Source: JBMOUD01 sp049319665
GTDB taxonomy: Bacteria > Pseudomonadota > Gammaproteobacteria > Enterobacterales > Enterobacteriaceae
Length of the DNA stretch: 26,932 bases
NCBI RefSeq assembly: GCF_049319665.1
Contig: NZ_JBMOUD010000027.1
Span: 1-26,932, forward strand
Reading direction: 5' to 3'
In this document: positions 23,595-26,932 of the stretch, in pieces
Numbering within the stretch: the first letter of the stretch is position 1
How the letters are laid out: each line of letters begins with the position of its first letter
Notes under the pieces: generated by a model
What the model was told of the DNA's origin: nothing
Seen by the model: only the letters and a program-made list of their open reading frames with translations
The model's database searches: none
Translations under genes and position numbers: made by a program

Positions 23595-24039
23595 AACTTA
23601 CATCCACAACGAAGCGGAGATGAGTGTCGACCAAGACAGGTTAACTGATGATTTGACTCAGGCTGGATTTCATCGGACGGATATCCTGAATGCATTAAAT
23701 TGGCTTGAAAAATTGGCAGATCTGCAAGAGGGCGGTACGCCTTCTTATATGATGGATGCCGATCCTTGTGCCCTCAGAGTTTATAGCGATGAGGAAGCAA
23801 ATCGGCTTGATGCCAGTTGCCGTGGTTTTTTGTTATTCCTGGAACAGATCAAAGTATTAAATTTCGATACCAGAGAGATGGTTATCGATCGTGTTATGGC
23901 TCTGGATACCGATGAGTTCGATCTTGAAGATCTCAAATGGGTGGTGCTGATGGTTCTTTTTAATATTCCAGGATATGAAAGTGCTTATCAGCAGATGGAA
24001 GAGCTGTTATTTGAGGTTAATGAAGGTTATCTGCATTAA
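23566..24039 (+). CDS. smg: DUF494 family protein Smg
   Basis: A 157-residue acidic, leucine-rich protein, the same length as E. coli Smg. The start MFDVLMYLFETYIHNEAEMS and the end QQMEELLFEVNEGYLH are near-identical to the family. The function is unknown. I chose ATG 23566 from the family start; it lies inside the end of dprA, which suggests translational coupling. Confidence 0.93.
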   Translation: MFDVLMYLFETYIHNEAEMSVDQDRLTDDLTQAGFHRTDILNALNWLEKLADLQEGGTPSYMMDADPCALRVYSDEEANRLDASCRGFLLFLEQIKVLNFDTREMVIDRVMALDTDEFDLEDLKWVVLMVLFNIPGYESAYQQMEELLFEVNEGYLH

Positions 24040-24062
24040 AGATAACGGGTAAATCACAGAGT

Positions 24063-24608
24063 ATGACGAAAGCAGCACCTCTTGCTGAGAAGCAAAATGA
24101 ATCCTGTCCGGAATGTGGGGCCGACCTGGTGATCCGAAGTGGTCGCCACGGCCCCTTTCTCAGCTGTTCCACCTACCCGCAATGTGAATATATCAGGCCG
24201 CTGAAAGCACAAGCTGATGGGCATATCGTCAAAGTGCTCGATGGTCAACAGTGCCCGAAATGCCAGTCAACATTAGTCTTACGACAAGGGCGTTTTGGTA
24301 TGTTTATCGGCTGTAGTGGCTATCCACTTTGCGATCACACTGAAGTGATAGATAAACCAGCAGAGACATCACTTAGTTGTCCGCAGTGTGGGAATGGGCA
24401 TTTGCTGCAACGCAAATCTAGATACGGCAAAGTGTTTCATGCGTGTAACCGCTATCCAGATTGCCAATTTGCCATCAATAACAAACCTGTCGCAGGCGTG
24501 TGTGAGCACTGCCAGTATCCGCTATTGATGGAAAAGAAAACGGCGCAGGGGCCGAAGCTGTTTTGTGCCAGCAAACTCTGCGGTAAACCGGTCGTTAATA
24601 AAGATTGA
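24063..24608 (+). CDS. yrdD: Topoisomerase-type zinc-finger protein YrdD
   Basis: A 181-residue protein with four successive C4 zinc-ribbon units like those at the C-terminus of DNA topoisomerase I: CPECG with CSTYPQC (about 15-41), CPKCQ with CSGYPLC (about 64-90), CPQCG with CNRYPDC (about 106-135) and CEHCQ with CASKLCG (about 148-174). It has no topoisomerase catalytic domain. It probably binds single-stranded nucleic acid; the exact role is unknown. It lies 23 bases after smg. Confidence 0.92.
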   Translation: MTKAAPLAEKQNESCPECGADLVIRSGRHGPFLSCSTYPQCEYIRPLKAQADGHIVKVLDGQQCPKCQSTLVLRQGRFGMFIGCSGYPLCDHTEVIDKPAETSLSCPQCGNGHLLQRKSRYGKVFHACNRYPDCQFAINNKPVAGVCEHCQYPLLMEKKTAQGPKLFCASKLCGKPVVNKD

Positions 24609-24613
24609 GTAAG

Positions 24614-25183
24614 ATGAATAAACATCCTGAGAGCGATATGTCTCTCGTATTGCAGGCATTAAATCAACAGCAAGTTATTGCTTACCCAACTGAAGCCGTT
24701 TTCGGTCTGGGGTGTGATCCTGATAGTGAACAGGCTGTTGAGGCATTATTAACACTTAAAAGACGCCCCCGCGAAAAAGGCTTGATCTTGATTGCCGATA
24801 ATTATCAGCAATTGCTTCCTTATATAGATGATTCGCAGCTAGGCGAACAACGCCTCAAAGAGATCCTCGCTTGCTGGCCAGGCCCGGTAACTTGGGTGAT
24901 GCCTGCGAAAGCCAGTACGCCAGATTGGCTTACTGGGCGATTTAATTCACTAGCAGTGCGCGTTAGCGATCACCCTTTAGTGAAAGAACTTTGCCAGCAG
25001 TTTGGTAAACCTCTGGTTTCAACCAGTGCCAATTTGACTACTTTACCGCCTTGCCGGACAGCTGAAGAGGTGAAGCAGCAGTTTGGCGATGACTTCCCTG
25101 TGTTGCATGGCGCAGTCGGTGGGCGGGAGAATCCGTCTGAAATCAAGGATGCACTAACAGGTCAACTTATTCGTCAAGGTTAA
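24614..25183 (+). CDS. tsaC: L-threonylcarbamoyladenylate synthase TsaC
   Basis: A 189-residue YrdC-fold protein (E. coli 190). The substrate-binding motif VIAYPTEAVFGLGCDPDS (about 21-38), KRRPREKGLILIA and PLVSTSANL are all present. It makes threonylcarbamoyl-AMP for the t6A37 modification of tRNAs that read ANN codons. I start at ATG 24614; a TTG at 24605 overlapping the yrdD stop would add three residues. Its basic patch supports tRNA-related binding as in E. coli YrdC/RimN. Confidence 0.95.
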   Translation: MNKHPESDMSLVLQALNQQQVIAYPTEAVFGLGCDPDSEQAVEALLTLKRRPREKGLILIADNYQQLLPYIDDSQLGEQRLKEILACWPGPVTWVMPAKASTPDWLTGRFNSLAVRVSDHPLVKELCQQFGKPLVSTSANLTTLPPCRTAEEVKQQFGDDFPVLHGAVGGRENPSEIKDALTGQLIRQG

Positions 25184-25195
25184 GAGAAACTACTC

Positions 25196-26011
25196 ATGTC
25201 TTCTTTCGCAGTATTCGGCAACCCAATTAATCACAGTAAATCTCCAAGGATCCATGCGCTATTTGCTGCGCAAACGGGTATTAAACTGGCTTATGGCACG
25301 GTTCTGGCTCCGCTTGATGGATTCGAAAGTACGTTGCATGATTTCTTTGCACAAGGTGCATCTGGTGCCAATGTGACAGTCCCTTTTAAAGAGCGTGCTT
25401 TTGCTCTGGCCGATGAACTTAATGACCGCGCTGCAATGAGTGGTGCGGTCAATACGTTGAAGAAGCTGGAAGACGGGCGTCTGCTTGGCGATAACACGGA
25501 TGGTGTCGGCATGCTCAGCGATCTGCAGCGTTTGGATATGATCAAACCTGGCGAGCGAGTATTACTGGTGGGAGCTGGTGGGGCCGCGCGCGGTGTTATT
25601 CTGCCGTTGCTTGATTTTGAATGTCAGGTTGTAGTGACTAACAGAACGTTTGAGCGCGCACAGCAACTGCAAGATCACTTTACTGGTAAAGGTGAGATTA
25701 GCGCTATTGCTATGGATGACCTCACAGGCGAGCATTTTGATCTCATTATTAATGCTACGGCATCTGGTATTAAAGGTGATGTTCCAGCGTTACCTACTTC
25801 CCTCGTTAGTCATAAAACCCGTATCTACGATATGTACTATCAGGCAGGGCCGACGGCGTTTATTCGTTGGGCAACGGCGCTGGGGGCTACCCAGTGTGCT
25901 GATGGTCTGGGAATGTTGGTTGGGCAGGCGGCGTATGCATTTTATTTATGGCATGGTGTGATGCCAGAAATTGCGCCAGTGCTGGAGCAGCTTAAGCAAG
26001 ATATGGCGTAA
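25196..26011 (+). CDS. aroE: Shikimate dehydrogenase (NADP+)
   Basis: A 271-residue enzyme (E. coli 272). The substrate site SKSPRIH (14-20), NVTVPFK with catalytic K65 and NTDG with D102 are present, as are the NADP-binding GAGGAARG (126-133) and NRTFERA (149-155). It reduces 3-dehydroshikimate in aromatic amino acid synthesis. It starts 12 bases after tsaC and likely shares its transcript. Confidence 0.97.
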   Translation: MSSFAVFGNPINHSKSPRIHALFAAQTGIKLAYGTVLAPLDGFESTLHDFFAQGASGANVTVPFKERAFALADELNDRAAMSGAVNTLKKLEDGRLLGDNTDGVGMLSDLQRLDMIKPGERVLLVGAGGAARGVILPLLDFECQVVVTNRTFERAQQLQDHFTGKGEISAIAMDDLTGEHFDLIINATASGIKGDVPALPTSLVSHKTRIYDMYYQAGPTAFIRWATALGATQCADGLGMLVGQAAYAFYLWHGVMPEIAPVLEQLKQDMA

Positions 26012-26041
26012 TAAATTAAGCCTGATATCGAGCAGCAAGAT

Positions 26042-26068
26042 CCATAGCCGTGATAATCACGGCTATGG
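26042..26068. terminator. Perfect 12-bp hairpin between convergent aroE and yrdA
   Basis: CCATAGCCGTGA (26042-26053) pairs perfectly with TCACGGCTATGG (26057-26068) around TAA. It lies 30 bases after the aroE stop and 66 bases beyond the yrdA stop. There is no T-run on either strand, so intrinsic termination is doubtful. Confidence 0.55.
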
Positions 26069-26134
26069 GGAATGGATTTCCGACTCGGTACATTAACTGA
26101 TCTGTAATGAAGAACATGATCCTCGGAGTGAGAT

Positions 26135-26680
26135 CTATTTATCTTCACCCGAAAGGTAATCGTCTTTCCATTTTACATAGTTGCTTGAAGAGTAGGTTAA
26201 GCCAGCGCGTTCAGCAGCCGTCAGCTCACGAATTTGTTTAACCGGGCTGCCTAAATACAGATAACCACTTACCAGCCTCTTTCCTGGGGGCACCAAACTA
26301 CCAGCGCCTATCATCACGTCATCTTCAATCACTGAGCCATCTAGTAAGATAGAACCCATCCCGACTAATACACGATTACCGATAGTGCAGCCGTGGAGCA
26401 TGACTTTGTGCCCGACAGTGACATCTTCGCCAATAACCAAAGGGTAGCCTTGCGGATTGTGTTCTGATTGATGCGTAACGTGCAGTACGCTGCCATCTTG
26501 AATATTGCTACGGCGGCCAATCGATACTTTATTCACATCTCCGCGGATGGCGACTAACGGCCAGATACCGACGTCATCAGCAAGAGTGATATTGCCAATA
26601 ACAACGCTGGTGGGATCAACCATCACGCGTTCACCCAGAGTTGGCCAGACACCTTTATAAGATCGTAACGCTGCAGACAT
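26135..26680 (-). CDS. yrdA: Gamma-carbonic-anhydrase-like protein YrdA
   Basis: A 181-residue left-handed beta-helix protein with hexapeptide repeats (E. coli 184). The metal-site histidines of the gamma-class family are in place: the LHVTH motif at 66-70, H91 and H96 (VGHKVMLHGC). Q61 and D62 in NIQDGS are also conserved. Trimeric relatives bind zinc or iron; carbonic anhydrase activity of YrdA is uncertain. I start at ATG 26680, which follows GGAGG at eight bases. Confidence 0.93.
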   Translation of the reverse strand: MSAALRSYKGVWPTLGERVMVDPTSVVIGNITLADDVGIWPLVAIRGDVNKVSIGRRSNIQDGSVLHVTHQSEHNPQGYPLVIGEDVTVGHKVMLHGCTIGNRVLVGMGSILLDGSVIEDDVMIGAGSLVPPGKRLVSGYLYLGSPVKQIRELTAAERAGLTYSSSNYVKWKDDYLSGEDK

Positions 26681-26799
26681 ATTGTCATCCTCCACTTTAT
26701 GAGTCCTTTATTACACCGTAGTAAGCCATAAGATCATATTGCCCCCTATATTTTTGTCGATAAAACCAGCCGATCGAACAAGATCAAAACGAAAGGTTC

Positions 26800-26837
26800 G
26801 AAAAAGAAGCAGTTGAAATTAAAAGATCAAAAAAGCC
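26800..26837 (+). promoter_or_regulatory. A/T-rich UP-element region of the rRNA promoter
   Basis: The 26811-26834 stretch is rich in A and T (GTTGAAATTAAAAGATCAAA, then AAAG) directly upstream of the -35 hexamer. In E. coli rrn P1 such DNA binds the alpha C-terminal domain of RNA polymerase. Fis sites are expected further upstream but I could not fix them. Confidence 0.55.
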
Positions 26838-26865
26838 TTGTGGAAAAAATTCGGATCCCTATAAT
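26838..26865 (+). promoter_or_regulatory. rRNA operon P1 promoter
   Basis: TTGTGG (26838-26843) and TATAAT (26860-26865) are spaced by 16 bases, followed by the GC-rich discriminator GCGCCTCC (26866-26873), the mark of stringently controlled rrn P1 promoters. Transcription probably starts at the A at 26874. Confidence 0.9.
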
Positions 26866-26873
26866 GCGCCTCC

Positions 26874-26932
26874 ATCGACAGGGAACAACGTGAACAACTT
26901 CACGAAGTAACCGGGTCGGAAAGATTGAAAAC
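26874..26932 (+). other. Start of rRNA operon leader (partial)
   Basis: The sequence after the P1 start, GGGAACAACG then a CGTGAA/TTCACG hairpin (26889-26894 with 26899-26904) and CCGGGTC, resembles the E. coli rrn leader between P1 and P2. P2, boxA and 16S rRNA should lie beyond the window end. In E. coli this place, next to yrdA, is rrnD. Confidence 0.8.

Noticed and set aside
1..26932. CRISPR array, insertion sequence, prophage, toxin-antitoxin or defence system
   Set aside because: No direct-repeat array, transposase, integrase or such gene pair was seen; every sizeable frame is a known core gene.

Overview
This is a chromosomal window from a gammaproteobacterium of the order Enterobacterales. 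The ribosomal proteins are near-identical in length and sequence to Escherichia coli. The gene order matches E. coli from tufA through the S10, spc and alpha operons to the mscL-trkA-rsmB-fmt-def block, aroE, yrdA and an rRNA operon. Protein differences and some gene losses make Escherichia or Salmonella unlikely. The genus cannot be fixed from sequence reading alone.

Layout. Positions 1-108 are the 3' end of an EF-Tu gene with its intrinsic terminator. Positions 404-1253 carry bfd and bfr (bacterioferritin-associated ferredoxin and bacterioferritin) behind a probable Fur site. A lone short prepilin peptidase (gspO) faces bfr at 1295-1963. In E. coli the gspO gene flanks a type II secretion cluster at this place, but here nothing else of that cluster remains.

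Positions 2187-7414 are the S10 operon (rpsJ, rplCDWB, rpsS, rplV, rpsC, rplP, rpmC, rpsQ), with promoter, an L4-type attenuation leader and an intrinsic terminator. Positions 7454-13073 are the spc operon (rplNXE, rpsNH, rplFR, rpsE, rpmD, rplO, secY, rpmJ) with the S8 target at rplE. Positions 13092-16121 are the alpha operon (rpsMKD, rpoA, rplQ) with the S4 pseudoknot leader and a strong terminator. Together these make about 26 ribosomal proteins, the RNA polymerase alpha subunit and the SecY translocon.

Positions 16239-17291 hold yhdN, zntR (Zn-responsive MerR regulator) and arfA (ribosome rescue factor); arfA ends inside a long hairpin. On the minus strand follow mscL, trkA, rsmB, fmt and def (22295 down to 17395). 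The plus strand resumes with dprA, smg, yrdD, tsaC and aroE. A gamma-carbonic-anhydrase-like gene (yrdA) lies on the minus strand at 26135-26680. The window ends in the P1 promoter and leader of an rRNA operon, the place of rrnD in E. coli.

The window is dominated by conserved core genes. I see no mobile element, CRISPR array, toxin-antitoxin pair or defence system, and no convincing undescribed system. The points most worth a second look are small RNA-level structures: the arfA 3' hairpin that contains the stop codon, a REP-like palindrome between def and fmt with an odd fmt start, a terminator separating fmt from rsmB, and long perfect hairpins without U-tracts between convergent genes.
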